From [Limnothrix rosea] IAM M-220 (GTDB lineage Bacteria; Cyanobacteriota; Cyanobacteriia; Cyanobacteriales; MRBY01): a stretch of DNA of 64,000 nt. Positions 35,601 through 43,222 of the stretch are shown one piece after another (position 1 is the stretch's first letter; each line of letters begins with the position of its first letter). Both the position numbers and the translations under genes were made by a program. The stretch covers positions 1-64,000 of the forward strand of contig NZ_MRBY01000007.1 of NCBI RefSeq assembly GCF_001904615.1, in the 5' to 3' direction. A model generated the notes under the pieces. It saw only the letters and a program-made list of their open reading frames with translations. It did no database searches and was not told the origin of the DNA.

Positions 35601-38340
35601 TTTCAACGTCACCGCGTTTGACAAGATTTTTACTAGTAACCTACGTTTCTGGAGTAGTGGCAATGGCGGCAATATCATCTTAACCAGCACCCATGGCGGA
35701 ACAGTTGATATTACCGAAGGTAATTTAGAACTTTTCACGGCAGGTAATAATGATGCTGGAACTGCACTCATTAGCACTGATGGCGCGATAAATCTGGGTG
35801 CTATTGATGCAACTTCCGTTTCAGGGAATGGTGGCAATTTAACCTTTAACAGTAATGATGTTAATTTTCTAGGCAATGTCAGAACTGCTGGTGTGCTTCA
35901 GATTGAGAGCGAAGGTGATACCGTTCTTTCATCTGACTCAAATGTTGAATTTGAGCTTGATACATTGAGGCTCTCTAGTAATTCAGGAAATGCTCGCCTT
36001 GATAGTAATTTGGTTGTTAATAATGGCAATGTCGATATTTCGGCAGAGTTAGATATTGATCTAGCGGGTAATATTACGACCAATGGCGGCAATATCAATC
36101 TACAAAGCAATAACGGCAATATCACTACCCAAAACCTTGATGCCTCAAACGCAGGCGGAGTGGGCGGTGATGTTTCTCTAAATGCCCTCGGCAACCCCGA
36201 AACCGTTATTGAAACAGGCAATATCAACACTAGCGGCGATACAGGCGGCAATATCGAAATCTTTGCAGTTGAGCGTATCTCAGCAGGTCAAATCATTTCA
36301 CGAGGTATCATCGGGGACGGCGGCAATGTCACCATTGACCCGAATAGCGTTGATATAGTTTTCATTGATGCCCAAGGCGGGGGGATTGGCTCTGGCGGAA
36401 CCGTTGATATCACCGTCACAGGTCTTTTCCAAGCAACAGGCGCATTCGTTGACGACACAGGTCTTTTATCGAGCATTTCAACTTTCGGTGGCGCAGGTAG
36501 TGGCCCTATCACCATTCGGCATGACGGCGGTGATCTTTTTATTCCATTTATTGTTGGCGATCCCTCTATCAACGGCACACTGGGCGCATTAAACTCCGGC
36601 GACTTTACTATCGATACATTTCGCGTGTTTCCCGGATCCTTTTTCCTCGGCAATATCAGCATTATCACCAGCGATCGCTTTCCTGATGCCTTAGACAATG
36701 CTATTGATGACACCCTCCCGAAAATTCAAGAAGAAGTTGAAGCCAAAGACAAAGGTTTTTTTATTGATGAATTCTTCACCCGTCAATTTGAAAGCTACTT
36801 TACTGGAGACCCTTTAGCAGACGATATCCGCATTAAAAGTATTAATGAGATTCAAGATACTCTGGGTTACATAGAAAGTACAACAGGTGTGAAGCCAATT
36901 TTGGTATATGGACTTTTCCAACCTCGTTCTGTGACTAGAAGTTGCGTCGATAGCCAAGAAATCAACTTAGAAAATGAAAAAAACTTTGTCCCCAGTGATG
37001 ATAACTTATACGGTCAATTAGCAAATGACCAAGGAGAATCATGCTTTGTCAATCCTAGAAAATTCCCCCCTAAAGACGAAGATATTCTCACGCTGGTTAC
37101 AGTCACAGACAATAAAGAAATAAGCTTTTCAATTGTGCCGAATGCAACTAGACGAAGTGTTTGGGAAGAAGCCAAAAAATTCAGAAGATCAGTCACTCAA
37201 GATCCTTTAGATCGCTTTGATCGCAATAAGTTTCAAGAATATTCCAGTCAATTTTACAAATGGTTGATTGACTCTTTACCTCTGGAAGAAATAGAAAAAG
37301 CATCGGATGATGAGCAACTTAGAAATTTAACTTTTATTTTGGATGATGTACTTCGGAGTATTCCTTTGGCTGCACTGGGATCTACAAAGAACTGCAACTT
37401 AGATAATCCAAACTCCATTGAATGTCCTTTCGAATACATCATTAATGACTACAGCGTGGGATTAATGCCTAGTATGAGCTTAACAGAAACAGACTATCAA
37501 CCATTAGTTGATTTTAATATGAGACTTGCAGGAGCCTCTCAATTCAAAGATGAAAAAAATTTAGAGTTTGTTACTAGGGATATAAAGGAAATAGCAAATA
37601 TTTGGAGTGAAGTTAGCGAAGATACACAGCTAGATTTTCGTGGTCTTCAAGAACATAACTTCAATATTGAGAACGTGCGTAAGCGGCAGTTAGACAACCC
37701 CTATGGAATTGTTCATCTGGCAACTCATGGCAAGTTTGACTCGAAAGATAACACTTACATACTATTCAAGCAAATGGTTGATAATCCAGATGATTTCCGC
37801 AATTTAGAAGAAATTCCAGATGACTACCTAAGGCTTCTCGATGATACAAATACAGAATGGGAGGTAAGAGATATGGGTTGGGGTAATGTAAATTTACTAG
37901 TTTTGAGTGCTTGTGAGACGGCTATAGATTTCAGTCAAGAAAATGGCAATCTAGTTGCAAACCGGGAAACCGAACTAGGCTTCGCTGGTTTTGCTCATCG
38001 TGCTGAAACGAATAGCGTGTTAGGAAGTTTATGGAAGATTGAAGACCGTACGACAGGAGCTGTAATGGCTCGCTTTTATAGTGAGTTTATCGAAGCCAAA
38101 GCTGCTGAAGAAACGATTATTAAAGCGGAAGCACTTCGACGCGCTCAGTTGAGTATGTTAAACAAAAAAGTTTACATGGAGCAAGGGCATATAATCTGGG
38201 AGAAAGATGGGCAAAACACTACTTTATTAAGTCATCCGTCCGATGATAACGCAGATATTGACACCCTTAACTCCACTGTATATGACCTAACAGATCCGCA
38301 TTATTGGTCTCCTTACACGATGGTTGGCAGTCCATGGTAA
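32689..38340 (+). CDS. TpsA exoprotein: haemagglutinin-type secretion domain, beta-helix and C-terminal CHAT protease-like domain
   Basis: A 1883-residue secreted protein. It has a signal peptide ending near VLAQ (residue 28) and a TPS secretion domain at ~30-150 with the diagnostic NPAGIVFGQGASFNLPADL. About 1100 residues of G/N/T-rich repeats (many GGNI, GNISL, DAGGTL) follow, predicting a right-handed beta-helix. From ~1480 to the end there is a CHAT (caspase HetF-associated with TPR) domain: LDDVLRSIPLAAL, HLATHGKF with candidate catalytic H1680, LLVLSACETA with candidate C1742, and GFAGFAHRAETNSVLGSLW. Both catalytic residues are present. It is downstream of tpsB and almost certainly in its operon. 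The fusion implies a caspase-like activity exposed outside the outer membrane; that it is active there is inference. Confidence 0.9.
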   Translation: MSTKSFISSSVLYTTVAIASLGSPVLAQNIIPSAETNTLVNQNNNLYTITGGVVTPDNFNGFHKFDIFNLDSGEIANFLTQQDLRNLFIGVNGGDPSIINGLIELTGSNANFIFANPAGIVFGQGASFNLPADLTVTTANRIGFGEDNWFDVLGANDYSALLGDPTGFAFDALEPSAILNEGDINLENGNLSFYGGGVAHTGSIKAGKVTIQSVDGQTTARFLPEGSLIGIEVDITPEDPAALSTSNLPELEQNKSTNQAALPQINSGDVDFNTIISGDLDTSSSTEIGGDIKVLGKAVLLSENASIDASGELGGGDINIGGSYQGKGNLENSQFTLVEKNVAINADALTSGDGGDIIIWADNKTDFLGTLSSRGGEVSGDGGFAEISGKNSLVYRGDVDLSANNGEFGTLLFDPVNITIENGSGTNTDSTFFEENLEALDGNMDVVLTATNNITLQDLTDNVLDFATGSGTITITADADEDGTGSFIFESSVLFENGLLDDEFQDKIRAPERNVIINAADTNIGQIDTSGQDFAGDVSITTSGDLTLSRNIAAFAETDESNMNRQAGGTVTLISAGDIEFTGCGTSSNAEGATTGVCIETFGGDINLTSGRDISVTKGFLNAGIRQPGIAPGNISVIATRNIVLSDVTSGIEYEDNFVGTQSTENAGNILIRSVEGSVSLDANSDTNSTGQIFVSSENGSGGQITVEAAEGISIDAHIRTEAGQNNGISGGSVMLTTTNGNLSIQNISSIGFNAGNITLDAGGNISTGTLAAEPTEGNAGQISVDAGGTLTISTDALDFTGLTNPPFSGAVAAFSANTPGNISLTSGGDMTIECPFYCLRVDSEVEALGTLGDIEIGSIVLDSGGTIDLINTYSGEISDNTEELVLFVDASNERGNGGTIDITSRGNIKAGSMSVSGSGAGSSAGNISLTSEGGFVDLRETVTLDNGEIRKSVVAGRVLGDQTVSVNGGTFNVTAFDKIFTSNLRFWSSGNGGNIILTSTHGGTVDITEGNLELFTAGNNDAGTALISTDGAINLGAIDATSVSGNGGNLTFNSNDVNFLGNVRTAGVLQIESEGDTVLSSDSNVEFELDTLRLSSNSGNARLDSNLVVNNGNVDISAELDIDLAGNITTNGGNINLQSNNGNITTQNLDASNAGGVGGDVSLNALGNPETVIETGNINTSGDTGGNIEIFAVERISAGQIISRGIIGDGGNVTIDPNSVDIVFIDAQGGGIGSGGTVDITVTGLFQATGAFVDDTGLLSSISTFGGAGSGPITIRHDGGDLFIPFIVGDPSINGTLGALNSGDFTIDTFRVFPGSFFLGNISIITSDRFPDALDNAIDDTLPKIQEEVEAKDKGFFIDEFFTRQFESYFTGDPLADDIRIKSINEIQDTLGYIESTTGVKPILVYGLFQPRSVTRSCVDSQEINLENEKNFVPSDDNLYGQLANDQGESCFVNPRKFPPKDEDILTLVTVTDNKEISFSIVPNATRRSVWEEAKKFRRSVTQDPLDRFDRNKFQEYSSQFYKWLIDSLPLEEIEKASDDEQLRNLTFILDDVLRSIPLAALGSTKNCNLDNPNSIECPFEYIINDYSVGLMPSMSLTETDYQPLVDFNMRLAGASQFKDEKNLEFVTRDIKEIANIWSEVSEDTQLDFRGLQEHNFNIENVRKRQLDNPYGIVHLATHGKFDSKDNTYILFKQMVDNPDDFRNLEEIPDDYLRLLDDTNTEWEVRDMGWGNVNLLVLSACETAIDFSQENGNLVANRETELGFAGFAHRAETNSVLGSLWKIEDRTTGAVMARFYSEFIEAKAAEETIIKAEALRRAQLSMLNKKVYMEQGHIIWEKDGQNTTLLSHPSDDNADIDTLNSTVYDLTDPHYWSPYTMVGSPW

Positions 38341-38397
38341 AGGGAAGGATAGATAGGCATTGATAGTATGGATATTGAGATATAGACAGTGCGAAAC

Positions 38398-39069
38398 TTA
38401 ATCTTCGCAAAAAAGCTGCCTTGCTTGATCAATTTCTTGCTTCCATACGGAGAAATCTTCTTTCATAATTAAGTATCTAAGAGCAACAGTATTTGCATCC
38501 CAAAAATCTCCACGCTCATAGAAACCATCAAATAATCTATGGGCTTCTTCCAAACTATTTGGAATACGATCATAGGTCTCGTCTGTTTCTTGTTTCACTG
38601 CAAATATATGGGAGTCCATTTCTACTACTGACTCTCCATCATTACCAAGTAACTGAACTCTAAGTTCATACTCTCCATTCGTTAACTCTCCATATTTCAC
38701 AGGATCATATATGAAGAAACGTTGAGCTAGAATTTTTTCGTCTTTGATCTTTAGAATCTCTCGTTCTTCGCCCAAGCTGTATATCACAAGTGATTCAGGG
38801 ATGGTTGACCAGCGAAAAATAGGAGCTGAACTATGTGTCATTGCAGATTTTTTACGGGGAAAAATAAAGCAAAATTCTTCCCCTCTTGTTCCATCGCCCT
38901 TGAATTTGTCAATGATTTTTCTGACTAGCCCAGTTACAGAGTCTCCTTTTGTTGCAGCAACTTTAGTGGCAACTTGTAGACTATCTATTTGCTGCTGTTC
39001 TTGTGCGAGAGCACTAGTAGTCGAATAGATTAGCAAATATCCTGCTATTAATAAAACTGTCTTAAACAT
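38398..39069 (-). CDS. Exported protein of unknown function in the CHAT-CHASE2 operon (DUF928-like?)
   Basis: The frame extends to 39126, but ATG 39069 gives a clean signal peptide (MFKTVLLIAGYLLIYS to SALAQ) and avoids overlap with the upstream gene, leaving 223 residues. The mature part has a SSAPIFRWSTIP segment that recalls the P-x-F-x-W core of the Ig-like DUF928 family, then a NGEYELRVQLLG strand. The C-terminal helical part (EEAHRLFDGFYERGDFWDA) is TPR-like. I am not sure of the family. It is last in the sigma-like, DUF1822, CHAT-CHASE2 gene order and converges with tpsA (57-bp gap). Confidence 0.65.
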   Translation of the reverse strand: MFKTVLLIAGYLLIYSTTSALAQEQQQIDSLQVATKVAATKGDSVTGLVRKIIDKFKGDGTRGEEFCFIFPRKKSAMTHSSAPIFRWSTIPESLVIYSLGEEREILKIKDEKILAQRFFIYDPVKYGELTNGEYELRVQLLGNDGESVVEMDSHIFAVKQETDETYDRIPNSLEEAHRLFDGFYERGDFWDANTVALRYLIMKEDFSVWKQEIDQARQLFCED

Positions 39070-39094
39070 ATGAATTGAGTTATGAATATTATTT

Positions 39095-41788
39095 TTATGA
39101 ATTGATATTTTTCTTGCTACTCGCAATAATATAATACTGAATTACACTAAATGGAAGAAACATTGGGATGGAAATACCGAGAAAGAAAACGCCATAGTTG
39201 ATGATACCTAGACCTATTAGCCCAAAGGACAGTTTTTTTCCTATAATCTTTCTTTGATCAATTCCTAAAGACACCAAATATATGGATAAAAGTTTTGCTA
39301 CTGTAATTCCACCAGTAGTTGTCCATAAAAAAGAGGCTTGACGCAAGTTTTTCCCATAGAGGTAGTGATGAATCATGTAAGCTTGCATTTCCCCAACAGT
39401 TAGCCTATCTTCACATTTTGATGATCCTAATCTTCTTCCCAGTGAACACCAATATTCCTTAGCAAGTGGCAAAGTATAATTTTCTTCGTTGGCCTCTTCG
39501 TAGCTTCCTGGAGCTAAAATTACGAAGCGGTTTTGTAGCTTTTGTTTGAGAGTAGCATTGCTTGTATCACTTGCTAATAAATCAGCAGCTGAAATTTTCT
39601 CGTAAACATATTGAGGAGGAACAGTATAATCAATTAATGAAATAGGAAATAATTCACGTTGAAGAGCATGGAATAAATCTTTGGATGTAGCGAAAATCTT
39701 ATTAAACCCAATCTCATTGGGTTGAGATTTTATAATATCAAATTGCCCAGCAATACGACTAGAAAAGTCACTAGATTTGATTTTATTAGTTATGGTTAGC
39801 TTAAATTCACTGATGCCAAGCTCATCTGTAGATAATTCAGCGACATTATGTTCTCTCGCACTCTTCAACATGAGATTGTTCAAAAAAATTTTGTTTTCAT
39901 CTTGTAATTGTGAAGTCAAGGTATAAAGCTGTGCTGCCTTTAGCGCAAAAGGGCATGCCTCTAAACAATTAATAGTCTCAGGTTTACTAATTTCCCATGG
40001 AATGTAAGATATATCTCCTGAAAAGGTGAAATTTGGATTTGCAAACTGCGTAGAGGCTCTATAGTTTTGATTATTTTGAGATGCAAACAATAGCAGCGGC
40101 TGATTAGTCAAAATATAATTTTCAATACTACTTGAAAGAATTTCATTGGGATTAATGTCTAGTAAGTAAGCAATACCAACAGTTTTCGCATTAAATTCCG
40201 ATAACTGATCTATGATCCGTGCAATATACTCTCTATCAATAGGCTGTACTTCAAAGTTTGAATTTTGAGAACGCTCTTGTAGAATTGAATTTTCATCGAT
40301 GCTAATTATCTGAATACTGGGATCAAGAAGCTTTTCTTGAAGAAAAGGTGCTTTAACACGCGATTGAAAAAACAATCGTAGGTCTTTAGACAAATCTTGT
40401 AGAGGCCAAGATAGGCTCAACATTAGTAGCCCAATCCATGCAAAAGATTCTTTTTTACTAGGTTGCAGCTTTTTGACAAATCGCCAAATTGCCATTGAAC
40501 TAGGAATTTTCCTTAAGTAGAAATCTTGGGCTTCTGGATCTGGATGATAAAAAACTTGTGGCAGTAAATGTGCTGAAGGAAAACTATTCTGCTGATTTTT
40601 TTCTAGAAAATAATCCGTAATTTGACGTTTGATTGACTCTACTGATTGATATGCTAAAAGTCCATCGATAAACTGTTTTGTAAATTGTTTCGTGAGGCGA
40701 TCGCTCACTTTTTCGGTTAAGAAAAATACCTGATGTAAACCATGTTGAATCAAATCACGGGCAATAAATACACCTCGACAACAACCTAAAAAAGCAAACT
40801 GTAAACCATTTTTTTTGGCTATAATTAATGATGCGGCAAAATCAGAAGTAGTGCATGAAATTCTCCGGGATATAATTATTTCACCGATTTTTCTTTCATC
40901 GTCACCATGACAAATTAGAGCAAGAGCAGTCCAGCCGCGATCATCCTGTAATAAATTATTTAACTTACTTAAAAACTCTTCCTTTCTACTAAACTCTACA
41001 TCATTTGCATTGAGAAAAAAAACATCGGCTAAACCTTTATTCTCTAGCTGTTTAAAAAGCTTTATTTCCTCTTCAAAATCTAAATCATGGTACTCGCCAA
41101 CCAACACTAAAAAACGAGGTTTCTTTTCTTGGATTGGTGCTAGAATGCTGTCGCTACTAAGATTATTTTCAGTATGGAAAAAACCAATGAGTTTGGGATT
41201 TTCCTTGCTTATATCTTCCGGTAAAATCAACCATTGTGACCATGGTAGTTTACGAAACTCTTTAGAATGTTCACCGCGACACTCAATAAAAATATCAACC
41301 CGATCAAATAAAACATCATCACTTCTAACAGCACTATCGGCTACTGCAACTCCAATTTTTTGACGAATAAAGTCTCGAATTACTAAAGTTTTACGGCTCT
41401 CAATCCATTGAGAAAAAGTCTGAATAAGATTATTTTCAGACTCAACTAAGTTTGCGAATTTTTGTTCTTTTGAATTTCTACCTCTGCTACGTCTACCTCT
41501 TTTAAGGCTTGTGCTTTTTTCCACATTTTCAGAATTGTCACCTTGAGGCAATATGATATTTTGATTTCCTGCAGTATGCTTATAATAAGCTCGATAGGCA
41601 ATATGCCACTCTTCAAAAGCTATCATTAGCTCTTCCGGGTAATCTAGACGAGTAGATTCACTAATACTGGGATAATGCGCTGTTTTGTCATACGAACGGA
41701 CAGAAATAGAAACGCTATCATCACGCTCTTCAATGTTTAATTCAAATTTTATTCTTCGTACTTCTAAACTACTATCTGATTCTTTCAT
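39095..41788 (-). CDS. CHAT-CHASE2 membrane protein
   Basis: An 897-residue protein joining a cytoplasmic CHAT protease-like domain to an extracytoplasmic CHASE2 sensor. After a ~220-residue N-terminal region with a basic stretch (KRGRRSRGR), the CHAT domain covers ~225-420: ALICHGDD with candidate H294, and FAFLGCCRG with candidate Cys C337 (or C336). A membrane segment near 449-466 leads into CHASE2 (IQIISIDENSILQE, REYIARIIDQL, KTVGIAYLLDIN), then three further hydrophobic segments end the chain. CHASE2 normally senses an external signal and drives an attached output domain; here the output would be CHAT. It lies between DUF1822 and the exported protein, with short gaps (41 and 25 bp). Confidence 0.85.
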   Translation of the reverse strand: MKESDSSLEVRRIKFELNIEERDDSVSISVRSYDKTAHYPSISESTRLDYPEELMIAFEEWHIAYRAYYKHTAGNQNIILPQGDNSENVEKSTSLKRGRRSRGRNSKEQKFANLVESENNLIQTFSQWIESRKTLVIRDFIRQKIGVAVADSAVRSDDVLFDRVDIFIECRGEHSKEFRKLPWSQWLILPEDISKENPKLIGFFHTENNLSSDSILAPIQEKKPRFLVLVGEYHDLDFEEEIKLFKQLENKGLADVFFLNANDVEFSRKEEFLSKLNNLLQDDRGWTALALICHGDDERKIGEIIISRRISCTTSDFAASLIIAKKNGLQFAFLGCCRGVFIARDLIQHGLHQVFFLTEKVSDRLTKQFTKQFIDGLLAYQSVESIKRQITDYFLEKNQQNSFPSAHLLPQVFYHPDPEAQDFYLRKIPSSMAIWRFVKKLQPSKKESFAWIGLLMLSLSWPLQDLSKDLRLFFQSRVKAPFLQEKLLDPSIQIISIDENSILQERSQNSNFEVQPIDREYIARIIDQLSEFNAKTVGIAYLLDINPNEILSSSIENYILTNQPLLLFASQNNQNYRASTQFANPNFTFSGDISYIPWEISKPETINCLEACPFALKAAQLYTLTSQLQDENKIFLNNLMLKSAREHNVAELSTDELGISEFKLTITNKIKSSDFSSRIAGQFDIIKSQPNEIGFNKIFATSKDLFHALQRELFPISLIDYTVPPQYVYEKISAADLLASDTSNATLKQKLQNRFVILAPGSYEEANEENYTLPLAKEYWCSLGRRLGSSKCEDRLTVGEMQAYMIHHYLYGKNLRQASFLWTTTGGITVAKLLSIYLVSLGIDQRKIIGKKLSFGLIGLGIINYGVFFLGISIPMFLPFSVIQYYIIASSKKNINS

Positions 41789-41829
41789 TTCTCTAAAATT
41801 GCTGAATTAGTAATATTTTTTCTGAGAAA

Positions 41830-43134
41830 TTATTCTCTTTCTTCTCTACAAATCAAATCCTGTTGGCAAGTTAAATCTTCGTAGTAATAAACAATTTTAA
41901 TGTCGCTGTCTAAATCACGCTCTAATATGAGATCAAAATCTGGTTCTAACTCAGGAATATTATGAATTTCATCAGGAAATGGCGACTGCTGAATCGCTAA
42001 TGATAGACCTTCTGGTAAATATTTTTTACCGAGTGGGATTAATAACAAACACAAATTTACACCAGCGTCTAATTGTTCCTCGGATTTAGGCCAAGCCACA
42101 ATAATGTGCTGAAAAGTTAATGAACCAATCTTGATTGCTTCGCTCTGTAACCGACTTCTATTTCCCGGAATTTCACCAATAGCGATTAATTCACGAATTT
42201 GTTCCTCTACAAAATCACTGTTCCCATCCATAAAGTCCCCGACAAATTGTCTTGGGGTCAAAGTATTAGATTCTTTATTGTTAATGATTTCTTGGAGCCA
42301 TTTTCGTAAGTTTATTTTAGGGATAGTAAGTTTAGGTGAAACCAACTTTTTTAGTAAGTCTTCTCTACAATTGCTATTTTCTACGATGTAATTGAGTTCT
42401 TCTCCAGTAAATAATTCCGCTAACCAAGCTCTGTCTGAAGAAAGGGTTGTGATTTTTTCTGCTATCGTCCTCGCAGTCACTAATCCACTAGCCGGATACT
42501 TAAGACTGGACGGCACAACGACTTTATCAGGATTGACATAACGCACACAGGTATGGAGAGCACTAAAGCTTGGCTCAAGGCTCGCAAGGGGCACGCCATA
42601 ACTTCTGAGCGTTTCGTCGTAGTCAATGTCTAGTTTTCGCTCTTGGATTTGGTCGTATCTCACAAAACCTAAAATATTTGCTTGAACGGATGTTGTCTCG
42701 TCAATATCATTCACATTGGTCTCCTCTTCTCGCAAGCTGACGAAGATGTATAGGTGAGATGCTAGCTTTGGCAAGTCGACGGCGATCGCCGGAATATCAA
42801 GAATATCTTCCTCATCGTTTTCGCAGAGAATTACGCAAGTTTTAAAATTACCGAGCTTTACGTCTGTGGTGAAAGGCAAACATAGCAATGGGAACAGATC
42901 TTTATTTAAATGCTCTAGTCCTTCCATGGCAATTGGCAGATGATATTGCTCTAGCCAAATTTGTAGGGCATAGACCGCACAGAGTTTGCGTCTAACTTCG
43001 TAAACCAATGCAGGATTCACCTTTGCTGGAATTAATAACTCTATTTGCTCAATATGTTTTTGTTTTAGAGTCACTATATTGTTGGTGATTAGTAATTTGT
43101 TTTTATTTCTCATTTTGCCGATATTGCCTCTCAT
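41830..43134 (-). CDS. DUF1822 family protein
   Basis: A 434-residue protein of the cyanobacterial DUF1822 family; an inner ATG at 43113 is an alternative start. The recognisable part is the N-terminal half: RRKLCAVYALQIWLEQYHLP, then GNFKTCVILC, then the IPAIAVDLPKLASHLYIFVSL strand, then a GFVRYDQI segment. No signal peptide, membrane segment or catalytic motif stands out, so it is likely cytoplasmic. In cyanobacteria I associate DUF1822 with sigma-like and CHASE2/CHAT genes, as found here, but its function is not known to me. Confidence 0.75.
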   Translation of the reverse strand: MRGNIGKMRNKNKLLITNNIVTLKQKHIEQIELLIPAKVNPALVYEVRRKLCAVYALQIWLEQYHLPIAMEGLEHLNKDLFPLLCLPFTTDVKLGNFKTCVILCENDEEDILDIPAIAVDLPKLASHLYIFVSLREEETNVNDIDETTSVQANILGFVRYDQIQERKLDIDYDETLRSYGVPLASLEPSFSALHTCVRYVNPDKVVVPSSLKYPASGLVTARTIAEKITTLSSDRAWLAELFTGEELNYIVENSNCREDLLKKLVSPKLTIPKINLRKWLQEIINNKESNTLTPRQFVGDFMDGNSDFVEEQIRELIAIGEIPGNRSRLQSEAIKIGSLTFQHIIVAWPKSEEQLDAGVNLCLLLIPLGKKYLPEGLSLAIQQSPFPDEIHNIPELEPDFDLILERDLDSDIKIVYYYEDLTCQQDLICREERE

Positions 43135-43222
43135 TATTTAAATCGTTCTACTAATTAGAAGTTATGCGTATGAACAAGATGATTTTTGATATCTTTTTGC
43201 CGAAAAAACTGTCCACTGATTT

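Noticed and set aside
34281-36713. Several long open frames on - inside the TpsA gene (100-190 codons)
   Set aside because: They are antisense to repetitive beta-helix coding sequence, rich in Pro/Ser/Leu as expected from reversed G/N/T-rich repeats, and lack starts with ribosome binding sites.
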